Positions 16,501 through 26,003 of a stretch of DNA of 64,000 bases are shown here, piece by piece. Under the pieces are notes generated by a model that searched no databases, was not told the DNA's origin, and saw only the letters and a list, made by a program, of their open reading frames with translations. A program made the position numbers and the translations under genes. Numbering within the stretch: position 1 is the stretch's first letter; every line of letters starts with the position of its first letter. The stretch spans positions 2,734,001 through 2,798,000 of the forward strand of contig CP119310.1 in NCBI GenBank assembly GCA_029203185.1. Direction: 5' to 3'. The stretch is from Candidatus Chryseobacterium colombiense (GTDB lineage Bacteria > Bacteroidota > Bacteroidia > Flavobacteriales > Weeksellaceae).

Positions 16501-17406
16501 ATGAAAACTACTTACATCAGATTATCTATTGCTACAGCACTTTTATTAGGAATTTATTCATGTAAAAAACAGGAAACAATAGAAAACTACGGAGAAGCTT
16601 CCGGTATTAATGATTCAACTGCAGTTGCTACTTCAGACAGTATTTCTTCGGTAGCTACTATGAAGGTACAAGATAAACAGTTTATTAAAACCGCAGATGT
16701 AAACATGGAAGTAAAAGACGTCTATGATGCCACAATTTCAATTGAAAAATCTGTTCAGGAGCTGGGAGGATTCGTAACTCACAGTAATTTAAAAAGCAAT
16801 GTAATTTCGGAAAGCACCTACAATATGTCTAACGAAGAAGCTATGCTGATCAAAAAATACCAGTCGGAGAACAGGATGCAGGTGAGAGTTCCTACTGCCA
16901 AACTGGGAGAGCTTTTAACTCTGATTAATGATAAAAAACTATTTCTGAATTCAAGATCCATCAATGCAGAAGATGTGACTTCCAACATAAAGTACGCTGA
17001 ACTTGAAGGAAAGAGAATTAAAAAGACCAGTGAAAATATCTCACAATTGAAAACCAACAAGGATAAAGTAAAGCTGGATGATGAAAACATGTCTGAAAAC
17101 AACCAGCAACAATATGCCAATATGGATGTAACTGACAATTTAAAATACAGCACCATTGACATTTACATTAAAGAGCCTAAAGTAAGGATTGCTGAAATAG
17201 CAATCACGAATACCCAAAGTATTGATGACAAATATAAATTCAGTTTCATCTATAGTGTTAAATCAGCTTTCGTGGAAGGATATTACTTAATTCAAAGAAT
17301 TATTGTCGGGCTAATTGTGATCTGGCCCATATTACTAATCGGAATTGTAGCTCTATTTCTTTATAGAAAAAGAAGATCGACAAAAAAAACTCAACAGAAT
17401 ATTTAG
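16501..17406 (+). CDS. DUF4349-type lipoprotein with C-terminal membrane helix
   Basis: A 301-residue protein from ATG 16501. A longer frame from TTG 16426 is open but would bury the signal peptide. The signal peptide ends in LLLGIYSC, a lipobox. Residues about 60-240 form the DUF4349 region (FIKTADVNMEVKDVYDATISIEK... in outline), with a helical coiled-coil-like section. A membrane helix (IIVGLIVIWPILLIGIVAL) near residue 275 and a basic tail follow. A lipid anchor plus a C-terminal transmembrane helix implies attachment at both ends. The function of DUF4349 is not known to me. A terminator follows at 17455. Confidence 0.8.
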   Translation: MKTTYIRLSIATALLLGIYSCKKQETIENYGEASGINDSTAVATSDSISSVATMKVQDKQFIKTADVNMEVKDVYDATISIEKSVQELGGFVTHSNLKSNVISESTYNMSNEEAMLIKKYQSENRMQVRVPTAKLGELLTLINDKKLFLNSRSINAEDVTSNIKYAELEGKRIKKTSENISQLKTNKDKVKLDDENMSENNQQQYANMDVTDNLKYSTIDIYIKEPKVRIAEIAITNTQSIDDKYKFSFIYSVKSAFVEGYYLIQRIIVGLIVIWPILLIGIVALFLYRKRRSTKKTQQNI

Positions 17407-17454
17407 AAAAGCTTTCCTAATCTTTTATGATTATCTCCATATTTTAATTTTACT

Positions 17455-17481
17455 GACCTTCGGATTTCCGGAGGTTTTTTA
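17455..17481 (+). terminator. Intrinsic terminator after the DUF4349 gene
   Basis: The stem ACCTTCGG / CCGGAGGT with a four-base loop is followed by TTTTTT, 49 bases after the stop. Confidence 0.75.
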
Positions 17482-17564
17482 TTTTTTTAAAAAAAACTGT
17501 AACGATTGCAGCCACACCTTTACCTACTCTTTAAAAGAACAAAAAATCAATAAAAAATAACAGT

Positions 17565-18434
17565 ATGAAAAATTTAGTACAACTGGGAGTCGCTGCGTTA
17601 ATGACCATTACATCTATTACGATTAATGCACAAAGTAAAGAGAGTGAAAACAGTATTCTTTGGGAAGTTACAGGAAACGGCCTTTCAAAACCTTCTTATA
17701 TTGCCGGAACATTTCACATTATGTGCAGTAAAGATTTTGAGATGAAACCTAAAGTTTTAAAAGCCCTTGAAAAATCAGAAAGCTTTGTCATGGAAATTAA
17801 TTATACAGATCCTAAAGAAATGACCGCTTTGCAGAAAATGTTCAAATCAGATAAAAAATTGTCTGACCAGTTAAACCCTGGTGAAGCCAATGAACTTGAC
17901 AAAATACTTGCTAATTACGGGACCAACCTTAAAAACATGGATAATTCTTCTTCCCAGGCATTGTATGCACTTATTTCTATGAAAGCAGTTCCATGCCCGT
18001 CAACTGAAATAAAATCTTATGAGCTGGAATTAATGCAGGCTGCTCTTAAAAATAAAAAGAATATCAGCGGACTGGAAAAAGTGGAAGATCAGCTCACTTC
18101 AATCAATAAAGCTTATGAGCTGAAAGATGTAATCCAGCAACTAAAAATGGGGAAAGAATATGAAACTCTTCTCCAGGGAATGATCAGTGCATTCAAAAAA
18201 GAAGATTTGCAGACCGTAAATAATCTTTTTAAAAATGATAAATTTATGAACAGCAAACAGGAAAAAGCTATGCTTACCGACAGAAATAAAAATTGGGCAG
18301 AGAAAATGCCAGAAATGATGAAAAAAGAAAGCTCACTTTTTGCAGTGGGAGGTGCTCATCTTATGGGCGATAACGGAATCATTAAATTACTGAGAGCAAA
18401 AGGATACACCGTAAAGCCAATAAGCAGCTTATAA
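17565..18434 (+). CDS. TraB/GumN-family periplasmic protein
   Basis: A 289-residue protein with a signal peptide (MKNLVQLGVAALMTITSITINAQ). The TraB/GumN (PF01963-type) signatures are near both ends: PSYIAGTFHIMC at about residue 43 and FAVGGAHLMGDNGIIKLL near the end, with conserved His and Glu as in the Tiki-like metalloprotease superfamily. Enzymatic activity is not proven for bacterial members. It is followed within 21 bases by an ECF sigma factor gene on the same strand, so it may belong to that operon. Confidence 0.85.
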   Translation: MKNLVQLGVAALMTITSITINAQSKESENSILWEVTGNGLSKPSYIAGTFHIMCSKDFEMKPKVLKALEKSESFVMEINYTDPKEMTALQKMFKSDKKLSDQLNPGEANELDKILANYGTNLKNMDNSSSQALYALISMKAVPCPSTEIKSYELELMQAALKNKKNISGLEKVEDQLTSINKAYELKDVIQQLKMGKEYETLLQGMISAFKKEDLQTVNNLFKNDKFMNSKQEKAMLTDRNKNWAEKMPEMMKKESSLFAVGGAHLMGDNGIIKLLRAKGYTVKPISSL

Positions 18435-18455
18435 TTTAACCATGAATACATTATT

Positions 18456-18965
18456 GTGAGCAATTCAACTGAAGCCACTTTTTTACGACTGATTAGTCAG
18501 CATAAAGGCATTTTGTATAAAGCCTCCCGTATTTATGCAGATTCCATAGAAGACCGGGAAGATCTTCAGCAGGAAATTATGATCCAGCTGTGGAAATCTT
18601 ACCAGACGTTCAAAGGAAACAGCGAGTTTTCCACCTGGATGTACCGTGTAGCGATCAATACATCCATCACATTCTTAAAAAAAGAAAAACAAAGAGCTAA
18701 CCATCATACAGATACACCGCATCATTTTGAATTTCAGAATGAAGAATACAATCCTTCTAAAGATAAACAGCTTGAAGTTTTTTATAAAGCCGTTCAGGAA
18801 CTGAAACCTCTGGAAAAAGCAATTATTTTCTATTATATGGAAGGTCATTCTCACAAAGAAATCGGAAACAATATGGGACTTAGCGAAGGAAATGCCCGTG
18901 TAAAACTCAATAGAACAAAAGAAAAAATACAAAACATCATAAAAAAATCAGGTTATGAATTTTGA
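18456..18965 (+). CDS. ECF-type RNA polymerase sigma factor
   Basis: A 169-residue sigma-70 family protein, with region 2 at about residues 20-85 (DREDLQQEIMIQLWKSY, FSTWMYRVAINTSI) and region 4 at about 108-160 (LKPLEKAIIFYYMEGHSHKE, GNARVKLNRTKEKI). The start is a GTG (GTG AGC AAT); no ATG fits the N-terminus. It is cotranscribed with and overlaps by 11 bases the next gene, a membrane protein that is a candidate anti-sigma factor. The signal sensed is unknown. Confidence 0.9.
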   Translation: MSNSTEATFLRLISQHKGILYKASRIYADSIEDREDLQQEIMIQLWKSYQTFKGNSEFSTWMYRVAINTSITFLKKEKQRANHHTDTPHHFEFQNEEYNPSKDKQLEVFYKAVQELKPLEKAIIFYYMEGHSHKEIGNNMGLSEGNARVKLNRTKEKIQNIIKKSGYEF

Positions 18966-19563
18966 TCAACTAAAATCAGAATGGGATAAAGAAAATACCA
19001 ATATCAATATTCCCAGTACAATAGATCAGCTCAAAGAGAGCAAACATCCGATTGAAAAGATTCAAAAAAATATGAAAAAAGAATTTATTATGCAGGTCAT
19101 TGCCATTATTTTAATTGCTTTTTTTCCTCAGCAATTTAAGTTCCCGGCTTCACAATATATCATTTATTATACATCATATGTGATGTTTGTCGTGATCTCT
19201 TCCTATTATCTTTTCGGATTTTATAAATTTTACAAGCAAGCCGAACTTTATACAGGAAATACAAAAAACAGCTTATGGAAAATTTACCATGAATTAAAAC
19301 TCAATATGGAACGTTACCAGTCTTTCGGGTTCCTTCTCCTGCCGCATTTTTTAATTACTATCGGTTTAGGAATTTATAACAGGCTTCTGAAAAACGGAGA
19401 AACATTTTCCGACCTTACCAATGCTCATGTCTTTTCATTGATCTTGATTGTATTACTCTCCACTTTAGCCGTCGTCACCGGCATTATCTTATGGACTAAA
19501 TATTTATATGGGCGCGATGCTAAAAAGCTGGAACACATTTTAAATGATATGGAGGAAGAATAA
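18955..19563 (+). CDS. Membrane protein coupled to the ECF sigma factor, candidate anti-sigma factor
   Basis: A 202-residue protein starting MNFDQLKSEWDKENTN. A soluble N-terminal region of about 40 residues, the usual size of a sigma-binding segment, is followed by four hydrophobic helices and a short acidic tail. It has no zinc-finger anti-sigma motif (HxxxCxxC). Its gene overlaps the sigma factor gene by 11 bases, which implies translational coupling and a matched dose. I infer anti-sigma function from position and layout only. Confidence 0.65.
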   Translation: MNFDQLKSEWDKENTNINIPSTIDQLKESKHPIEKIQKNMKKEFIMQVIAIILIAFFPQQFKFPASQYIIYYTSYVMFVVISSYYLFGFYKFYKQAELYTGNTKNSLWKIYHELKLNMERYQSFGFLLLPHFLITIGLGIYNRLLKNGETFSDLTNAHVFSLILIVLLSTLAVVTGIILWTKYLYGRDAKKLEHILNDMEEE

Positions 19564-19582
19564 TATTATTTCACCCTAAATT

Positions 19583-19613
19583 AGCTTCAAATTAAACATT
19601 TGAGGCTTTTTTA
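19583..19613 (+). terminator. Intrinsic terminator after the sigma/membrane-protein operon
   Basis: AGCTTCAAAT / ATTTGAGGCT stem followed by TTTTTATT, 20 bases after the stop. Confidence 0.75.
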
Positions 19614-19666
19614 TTAAAAAACTATTATTTATTTTCCCCAAACTTATTTGAGGTTTTATTTTTCCG

Positions 19667-19674
19667 TAAATTTG
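19667..19674 (+). promoter_or_regulatory. Probable -7 promoter element for pgi
   Basis: TAAATTTG matches TAnnTTTG, with a TTTG 16 bases upstream (19647-19650) as possible -33 element, and lies 78 bases before the pgi ATG. Confidence 0.5.
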
Positions 19675-19752
19675 CAAATCAATAATTTTGCATGAGGATT
19701 TGGCACTCAATAATCCTGGATCCAAAGCATTAAAACTTTAATTTCTAAATAT

Positions 19753-21393
19753 ATGCTATCAAAAATAAATCCTTTACATACTGAAAGCTGGAAAAATCTG
19801 GATGAACATTTCGGAGACAATGACTTTGATTTAAGAACTCTTTTTCAGGAAAACCCTAATCGTTTTCAAGAATTTTCGTTGCAAAGAGATAATTTTCTTT
19901 TCGATTATTCAAAAAACCTGATCGATTCAAAAACAAAAGAACTTTTATTGAATCTTGCTGAAGAATCCCAGTTGAAAGATGCCATTTCTAAAATGTTTTC
20001 CGGCGATAAAATCAACGAAACAGAAGGAAGAGCCGTTCTTCATACTGCTTTGAGAGATTTTTCAGATAAGGAGATCTTGGTAGACGGAGAAAATATCAAA
20101 CCTCAGATTAAAAGAGTGTTGGAGCATATGAAATCTTTTTCCGAAAGCATTATTTCAGGATCTCATAAAGGTTTCAGCGGAAAAGAAATTACCGATGTCG
20201 TGAATATCGGAATCGGAGGTTCAGATTTAGGACCTGTAATGGTAGTTTCTGCTTTAAAACATTTTAAAACAAGATTAAAAGTTCACTTTGTTTCTAATGT
20301 AGACGGAAATCATATCGCAGAAGTTGTAAAAAACTTAAATCCTGAAACCACTTTATTTATCATTGCTTCTAAAACATTTACGACTCAGGAGACAATGACG
20401 AATGCCAACTCAGCAAAAGACTGGTTCTTACAATCTGGAAAACAGGAAGATGTAGCCAAACATTTTGTAGCTTTATCTACTAACGTTCAATCGGTTAAAG
20501 ACTTCGGAATTGCAGAAGAAAACATCTTTGAATTCTGGGATTGGGTTGGTGGAAGATACTCTCTTTGGAGTGCAATCGGATTAAGCATTGTTCTTTCTGT
20601 AGGTTATGAAAACTTCGAACAACTATTAAAAGGGGCTTTTGATACGGATCAGCATTTCCAGACCGCAGAATTCTCTGAAAATGTACCTGTTTTAATGGGA
20701 CTTCTAGGAATCTGGTACCGAAATTTTTATGCGGCAACAACCTATGCTATACTTCCCTACTCTCAATATTTAGACAGATTTGCAGCTTATCTTCAACAGG
20801 GAGATATGGAAAGTAACGGAAAATGTGTAGACAGAAACGGTGAGTTTGTTGAATATGAAACAGGACCAATTATTTGGGGAGAACCGGGAACAAACGGACA
20901 ACACGCTTTCTATCAGTTGATTCACCAGGGAACTGAATTGATTCCTGCTGATTTTATCGCTTATGCAAAAAGCCCGAACAAAGTTTCTGATCATCAGGAT
21001 AAATTATTAGCTAACTTTTTCGCTCAGACTGAGGCACTTGCCTTCGGAAAAACCGAAGAAGAAGTGGAAGAAGAATTAAGAAATTCAGGAAAATCTGATG
21101 AAGAAATTGATTTCTTGGTAAACTACAAGGTCTTCCAAGGAAATACGCCAACTAACTCTATAATATTCAAAGAATTAACTCCTTTTTCTTTAGGTCAGTT
21201 AATTGCTTTATATGAGCATAAAATTTTCGTTCAGGGGGTGATCTGGAATATTTTCAGTTTCGACCAGTTTGGGGTGGAGCTTGGAAAGGTTTTAGCCAAC
21301 AAAATTCTTCCGGAACTTGAAAATAATGAGAACATTAGCTCTCATGACAGCTCGACCAACGGGTTGATCAATTATTATAAAGGAAATAAGTAA
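19753..21393 (+). CDS. pgi: Glucose-6-phosphate isomerase
   Basis: A 546-residue cytoplasmic enzyme of glycolysis and gluconeogenesis that interconverts glucose-6-phosphate and fructose-6-phosphate. Family signatures are clear: NIGIGGSDLGPVMV, WVGGRYSLWSAIGLSI (PGI signature 1 region), EPGTNGQHAFYQLIHQGT with the active-site His, and LIALYEHKIFVQGVIWNIFS (signature 2 with the conserved Glu/His/Lys). The length matches the long bacterial PGI form. folD follows 30 bases later on the same strand and queE after that, so a pgi-folD-queE transcript is likely. Confidence 0.97.
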   Translation: MLSKINPLHTESWKNLDEHFGDNDFDLRTLFQENPNRFQEFSLQRDNFLFDYSKNLIDSKTKELLLNLAEESQLKDAISKMFSGDKINETEGRAVLHTALRDFSDKEILVDGENIKPQIKRVLEHMKSFSESIISGSHKGFSGKEITDVVNIGIGGSDLGPVMVVSALKHFKTRLKVHFVSNVDGNHIAEVVKNLNPETTLFIIASKTFTTQETMTNANSAKDWFLQSGKQEDVAKHFVALSTNVQSVKDFGIAEENIFEFWDWVGGRYSLWSAIGLSIVLSVGYENFEQLLKGAFDTDQHFQTAEFSENVPVLMGLLGIWYRNFYAATTYAILPYSQYLDRFAAYLQQGDMESNGKCVDRNGEFVEYETGPIIWGEPGTNGQHAFYQLIHQGTELIPADFIAYAKSPNKVSDHQDKLLANFFAQTEALAFGKTEEEVEEELRNSGKSDEEIDFLVNYKVFQGNTPTNSIIFKELTPFSLGQLIALYEHKIFVQGVIWNIFSFDQFGVELGKVLANKILPELENNENISSHDSSTNGLINYYKGNK

Positions 21394-21423
21394 AAGAAAG
21401 TAAATATCTAATAAAAGTAAAAA

Positions 21424-22308
21424 ATGGCAGAAATTCTTGACGGATTAAAAGTATCCAAAGAAATAAAACAGGAAATCAAGGCTGAAGTTGAAAAAATTGT
21501 TGCCGGAAAAAGAAGAGCCCCACACTTGGTTGCTATTCTTGTGGGAAACAACGGAGCAAGTAAAGCTTACGTTAATGCTAAAGTGAAAGACTGTGAAGAA
21601 GTAGGTTTTCAATCTAGCTTAATTAAATTTCCAAGTACAGTTTCTGAATCTGAATTATTGGAAAAAATTGACGAGTTGAACAAATCTAAAGCAGTTGACG
21701 GATTTATCGTTCAGTTGCCTTTACCGGATCAGATTGATCAGGAAAAGATCATCAACGCCATTGATCCAAGAAAAGATGTAGATGGTTTCCACCCTGAAAA
21801 CTTCGGGAAAATGGCATTGGAAATGGATACATTCTTGCCTGCAACTCCATTCGGAATTTTAACTTTACTGGAAAGATATAATATTGAAACAAAAGGTAAG
21901 GACTGTGTGATCATCGGAAGAAGTAAAATCGTTGGAAGACCAATGAGCATCCTGATGGGAAGAAAAGATTTCCCTGGAAACTCAACCGTTACACTTACAC
22001 ACTCTTACACTAAAGATATCGAAGAATATACTAAAAAAGCAGACATCGTAATTACAGCTTTAGGTGATCCTCATTTCTTAAAAGGAGATATGATCAAAGA
22101 CGGTGCAGTAATTGTTGACGTAGGAATTACAAGAGTAGACGACGACTCTCCAAAAGGATATCATTTGGCAGGTGATGTAGATTTTGACAGCTGTGCTGCA
22201 AAAGCAAGCTGGATTACACCTGTTCCGGGAGGAGTTGGACCTATGACGAGAGCGATGTTGATGAAAAACACCATCATTGCTTATAAAACTTCGGTCTATA
22301 ACGACTAA
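21424..22308 (+). CDS. folD: Bifunctional methylenetetrahydrofolate dehydrogenase / cyclohydrolase FolD
   Basis: A 294-residue cytoplasmic enzyme of one-carbon metabolism that converts 5,10-methylene-THF to 10-formyl-THF using NADP. It shows the catalytic YVNAKVKDCEEVG (Tyr and Lys of the YxxxK motif), DGFIVQLPLP, the dinucleotide segment GRSKIVGRPMSILM, and the C-terminal PGGVGPMTRAML. The length is typical. It lies between pgi (30 bases) and queE (7 bases), on the same strand. Confidence 0.97.
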   Translation: MAEILDGLKVSKEIKQEIKAEVEKIVAGKRRAPHLVAILVGNNGASKAYVNAKVKDCEEVGFQSSLIKFPSTVSESELLEKIDELNKSKAVDGFIVQLPLPDQIDQEKIINAIDPRKDVDGFHPENFGKMALEMDTFLPATPFGILTLLERYNIETKGKDCVIIGRSKIVGRPMSILMGRKDFPGNSTVTLTHSYTKDIEEYTKKADIVITALGDPHFLKGDMIKDGAVIVDVGITRVDDDSPKGYHLAGDVDFDSCAAKASWITPVPGGVGPMTRAMLMKNTIIAYKTSVYND

Positions 22309-22315
22309 TTTTAAA

Positions 22316-22945
22316 ATGAATAAAGAAGAAGATATTTTATTAAAAGAAGGTAAAATGCTCCCTGTAATGGAGCATTTTTACACTCTTCAGGGAGAAGGAG
22401 CGCATACCGGAAAAGCAGCCTATTTCATCAGATTGGGAGGTTGTGATGTCGGGTGCCACTGGTGTGATGTAAAGGAAAGCTGGGATCCAACTTTACATCC
22501 ATTAATGAATGCAGAAGAAATTGCAGAAACTGCAGCAAAACATTGCAAGACTATTGTTTTAACAGGTGGTGAACCATTAATGTGGAATCTTGATATTTTA
22601 ACATCCAAATTAAAAGAATTAGGATGCACGATTCATATTGAAACTTCAGGAGCATATCCTATGAGCGGACATATCGACTGGATTACCCTTTCACCAAAGA
22701 AAACAGGACTTCCAAAAGAAGAAATCTACGCAAAAGCTCATGAGCTTAAAGTAATTGTTTTCAATAATAATGATTTTAAATTTGCTCAGGAACAGGCTGC
22801 AAAAGTATCGGAAAACTGCACCTTATATCTTCAGAGTGAATGGAGCAAGCGCGATGAAATGTATCCTAAAATTACAGACTTCATTCTGGAAAACCCTGAA
22901 TGGAGAGCTTCAGTTCAGACCCATAAATACCTGAATATCCCGTAA
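22316..22945 (+). CDS. queE: 7-carboxy-7-deazaguanine synthase QueE (radical SAM)
   Basis: A 209-residue protein from ATG 22316 (MNKEEDILLKEGKMLPV), 7 bases after folD; a TTG inside folD is less likely. The radical-SAM cluster motif is GGCDVGCHWCD (CxxxCxxC), the SAM-binding stretch is TGGEPLMWN, and FYTLQGEGAHTGKAAYFIR is the typical QueE N-terminus. It makes 7-carboxy-7-deazaguanine, a precursor of queuosine in tRNA (and in some bacteria of deazaguanine-modified DNA). The other queuosine genes are not in the window. Confidence 0.93.
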   Translation: MNKEEDILLKEGKMLPVMEHFYTLQGEGAHTGKAAYFIRLGGCDVGCHWCDVKESWDPTLHPLMNAEEIAETAAKHCKTIVLTGGEPLMWNLDILTSKLKELGCTIHIETSGAYPMSGHIDWITLSPKKTGLPKEEIYAKAHELKVIVFNNNDFKFAQEQAAKVSENCTLYLQSEWSKRDEMYPKITDFILENPEWRASVQTHKYLNIP

Positions 22946-22981
22946 AATTGACTATCTTAGGCCTTCAGTTATTCTGTAACC

Positions 22982-24343
22982 ATGCAGAGAATAAGATACT
23001 CTAGATATTTAAAAACGATAATTATTTTGCTTGACCTTCTGGTTATTGCAAGTGTATTTATATTCTTTTTTGCCGAAAGAAATGCAGATCTGATGCAAGA
23101 TAACGAAGTCTGGTCATTTCCATTGCTTCTACTTGTTTCTTTCTGGGTTTTACTAAGCGGAAGAACACAAATCTATAATATCCGGAGAAATATTACTTAC
23201 ACAACCTTCATAGAGCGTATTATTACCCATTTCATTTTATTCGTCGTTGGATTAGTACTCATAAGAAAGGTAAGTAATAATCAGTTTTTTGGTTCGGAAC
23301 TCTCGTGGCTTTCCCTCTATCTTTTCTTTTTTATACTCCTGACAAGATCTGTTATTTACTTTGTTATTAAATATTTACGTTCTTTAGGGATTAACAACAG
23401 AAATATAATGTTTCTCAATGAAAACAGTTCTACTAAAGTTCTTAAAAATATTTTAAAAGAAAGAAAAGACTTCGGCTACAAAATTTTTGAATTTCAAAAT
23501 GAAGCGATTAATATTGAAGAACTTCAGCTCTTCTGGAAAAAGAATGGTATTCACACTCTCTTTTTACCTTTAGAGACAACTTTTGATAAAAATACAGAGG
23601 ACAAGATCTTTAAACTGGCAGAAACGAACAAGGTACACATTTCACTTATTCCCAATATATTACAGAACGACTGGTTTTTGTATGACTTGGGATATATCGA
23701 AAACCAGCCTGTTTTGCACCAGTCTTCTTATCCGCTGGACAATTATTTCAACTTTTCGTTAAAGAGAATATTTGATATCCTTTTTTCAGTTGTTATTTTG
23801 GTAGGAATATGCTCCTGGCTTTTCCCCATTATCGCCATTTTAATTAAGACAACTTCAAAAGGACCCGTGTTTTTTACACAGAGGAGATATGGATTTCACG
23901 AAGAGGTTTTCACCTGCTTAAAATTCCGGACAATGGTTGTCAATGATGATTCCGCAACAAAAGTTACTGCAGAAAATGATTCCCGGATTACAAGATTCGG
24001 AAAATTTCTAAGAAAAACAAGCCTTGATGAAATGCCACAGTTTTTAAATGTCCTGAAAGGTCAAATGTCTGTTGTGGGACCTCGCCCTCATATGTTGGCT
24101 GTGGATGATTATTATAAACCCAAAATCGGAAGATATAGTTTAAGAAGCATGGTCAATCCGGGGATTACAGGTTTAGCACAGGTAAACGGTTTAAGAGGAG
24201 ATTCCGGAGACAGAGAAGTGGAAATGAAAAAAAGAGCTTTGGCAGACGCATATTACGTTAGAAACTGGAGCTTTGTTTTGGATTTGGTCATCATATTAAA
24301 AACGATAATATTGATAATAGCCGGGGATAAAAATGCAAAATAA
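22982..24343 (+). CDS. Polyprenyl-phosphate sugar-1-phosphate transferase (WcaJ/WbaP-like)
   Basis: A 453-residue membrane enzyme. Four N-terminal helices (residues about 10-135) are followed by a soluble Rossmann-like linker (ILKERKDFGYKIFEF). The C-terminal catalytic bacterial sugar transferase domain begins near residue 258 (FSLKRIFDILFSVV) and includes SKGPVFFTQRRYGF, FTCLKFRTMVV, TSLDEMPQFLNVLKG, MSVVGPRPH and PGITGLAQVNGLRG. These enzymes start exopolysaccharide repeat units by loading a sugar phosphate onto undecaprenyl phosphate. It may start the glycan that the genes at 1-4.7 kb extend and export, but that is inference. Confidence 0.92.
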   Translation: MQRIRYSRYLKTIIILLDLLVIASVFIFFFAERNADLMQDNEVWSFPLLLLVSFWVLLSGRTQIYNIRRNITYTTFIERIITHFILFVVGLVLIRKVSNNQFFGSELSWLSLYLFFFILLTRSVIYFVIKYLRSLGINNRNIMFLNENSSTKVLKNILKERKDFGYKIFEFQNEAINIEELQLFWKKNGIHTLFLPLETTFDKNTEDKIFKLAETNKVHISLIPNILQNDWFLYDLGYIENQPVLHQSSYPLDNYFNFSLKRIFDILFSVVILVGICSWLFPIIAILIKTTSKGPVFFTQRRYGFHEEVFTCLKFRTMVVNDDSATKVTAENDSRITRFGKFLRKTSLDEMPQFLNVLKGQMSVVGPRPHMLAVDDYYKPKIGRYSLRSMVNPGITGLAQVNGLRGDSGDREVEMKKRALADAYYVRNWSFVLDLVIILKTIILIIAGDKNAK

Positions 24344-24435
24344 GGTAGATTTAGATTTAATTTTAACATTAATCTAAGGCTAATCCTGAGCTATAATCTT
24401 CATCTAATTAAATAAAAAAAGTCTAATTTAGCAGA

Positions 24436-25188
24436 ATGTTAAAAAAGTTTTTTACAGCAGTAGGAGAATACATTATCCTTCTAGGTAAATCTATCCAGAA
24501 ACCTCAGAAAATGAAGGTTTTTTGGAAGCTGTTTATGAGAGAGATCAATGATTTGGGAGTCAACTCATTCGGGTTGGTTATCTTTACCTCTATATTCGTC
24601 GGAGCGGTAGTTGCTATTCAGATGTTCAACAACTTTGATGCTTCTTCGTTCCCAATTCCCCCTTCATTTGTAGGATATGCAACGAAAGCCGTTTTGGTTC
24701 TTGAATTTTCACCTACTATTATCAGTCTTATTCTGGCAGGAAAAGTAGGCTCATATATTGCTTCAAGTATAGGAACAATGAGAGTTTCCGAGCAGATAGA
24801 TGCTTTGGATATTATGGGAGTAAATTCTCCGAATTTTCTTATTTTCCCTAAAATAATCGCTTGCGTTATTTTCAATCCATTACTAATTGCCATCAGTATT
24901 GTTTTTGGTATTGGAGGCGGATATATTGCCGGAATTCTTACCGGAAACTGGACCACCAATGATTATATTGTAGGTATTCAGATGTATATGCCTAATCTTT
25001 TCGTGTATTATGCATTTGTAAAGACAATTGTTTTTGCATTCATCATTGCAACAGTGCCTTCTTATTTCGGATATAATGTAAAAGGAGGTTCACTGGAAGT
25101 AGGTAGAGCAAGTACACAGGCTGTAGTTTGGACCATGGTATTCATTATCCTTTCCGAATTATTATTAACCCAATTAATATTAAGCTGA
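24436..25188 (+). CDS. mlaE: MlaE-family ABC transporter permease
   Basis: A 250-residue integral membrane protein of the MlaE/permease (PF02405-type) family. It has about 5-6 helices and the conserved segments LEFSPTIISLILAGKVGS and IGTMRVSEQIDALDIMGV, which are diagnostic. With MlaF (next gene) and an MCE protein it forms an inner-membrane complex that moves phospholipid to or from the outer membrane. The stop overlaps the start of mlaF as TGATG, giving tight coupling. Confidence 0.93.
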   Translation: MLKKFFTAVGEYIILLGKSIQKPQKMKVFWKLFMREINDLGVNSFGLVIFTSIFVGAVVAIQMFNNFDASSFPIPPSFVGYATKAVLVLEFSPTIISLILAGKVGSYIASSIGTMRVSEQIDALDIMGVNSPNFLIFPKIIACVIFNPLLIAISIVFGIGGGYIAGILTGNWTTNDYIVGIQMYMPNLFVYYAFVKTIVFAFIIATVPSYFGYNVKGGSLEVGRASTQAVVWTMVFIILSELLLTQLILS

Positions 25189-26003
25189 TGATTGAGGTAA
25201 AAAATTTAAAGAAAAGTTTTGATGATGTTGAAGTACTTAAAGGAATTTCGACCTCTTTTGATAAAGGAAAAGTAAACTTAATTATTGGGCAGAGTGGATC
25301 AGGAAAAACAGTTTTCCTTAAAAGCTTATTAAATGTATATCAACCCACTTCCGGAGAAATTCTTTTCGACGGAAGAGATATCAATGTCATGACCCGTGAA
25401 GAGAAACAGCAACTCCGCTCCGAAATCGGAACCGTATTTCAGGGAAGTGCATTGTTTGACTCTTTAACCGTGGAAGAAAATATTATGTTTCCGCTGGATA
25501 TGTTTACGAATTTAACATTCCGTGAAAAAAAGAAAAGAGTTTTTGAAGTAATAGGAAGAGTACATCTTGATAAAGCCAATAAAAAATTTCCATCCGAAAT
25601 TTCCGGGGGAATGCAAAAAAGGGTGGCTATTGCAAGAGCCATTGTAAACAATCCTAAATATCTTTTCTGTGATGAGCCCAACTCCGGACTGGATCCGTAC
25701 ACATCTAATGTAATCGATGATCTTCTGCTGGAAATCACAAAAGAATATAACACGACGACCATTATCAATACGCACGATATGAACTCGGTGATGACAATTG
25801 GCGAGAAAATTGTATATCTGAGATTAGGAATAAAAGAATGGGAAGGAAATAAGGACATCCTGATTACTGCAGGCAATAAAAATCTGATTGATTTCGTTTA
25901 TTCATCAGAGCTGTTTAAGGAATTAAGAGAATACTTATTAGAGAATAATAAAACTATTGATAATACAATCACAAAAATAGACGATAATGAAACGAATATT
26001 TAG
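25188..26003 (+). CDS. mlaF: MlaF-family ABC transporter ATPase
   Basis: A 271-residue ATPase from ATG 25188, which shares its first base with the last base of the mlaE stop. Walker A is IGQSGSGKTV, the signature motif ISGGMQKRVAIARA (MlaF-type, with Met-Gln rather than the usual Gly-Gln) and Walker B LFCDEPNSGLDP. It drives the MlaE permease. The next gene begins 17 bases before the mlaF stop, so a barrel protein is coupled to the ABC pair. The MlaD-type substrate-binding gene is 17 kb away at 6874. Confidence 0.93.
   Translation: MIEVKNLKKSFDDVEVLKGISTSFDKGKVNLIIGQSGSGKTVFLKSLLNVYQPTSGEILFDGRDINVMTREEKQQLRSEIGTVFQGSALFDSLTVEENIMFPLDMFTNLTFREKKKRVFEVIGRVHLDKANKKFPSEISGGMQKRVAIARAIVNNPKYLFCDEPNSGLDPYTSNVIDDLLLEITKEYNTTTIINTHDMNSVMTIGEKIVYLRLGIKEWEGNKDILITAGNKNLIDFVYSSELFKELREYLLENNKTIDNTITKIDDNETNI

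Noticed and set aside
25439..25876. A 145-codon minus-strand frame antisense to mlaF
   Set aside because: The mlaF ATPase has all its motifs on the other strand; the antisense frame has no recognisable protein.
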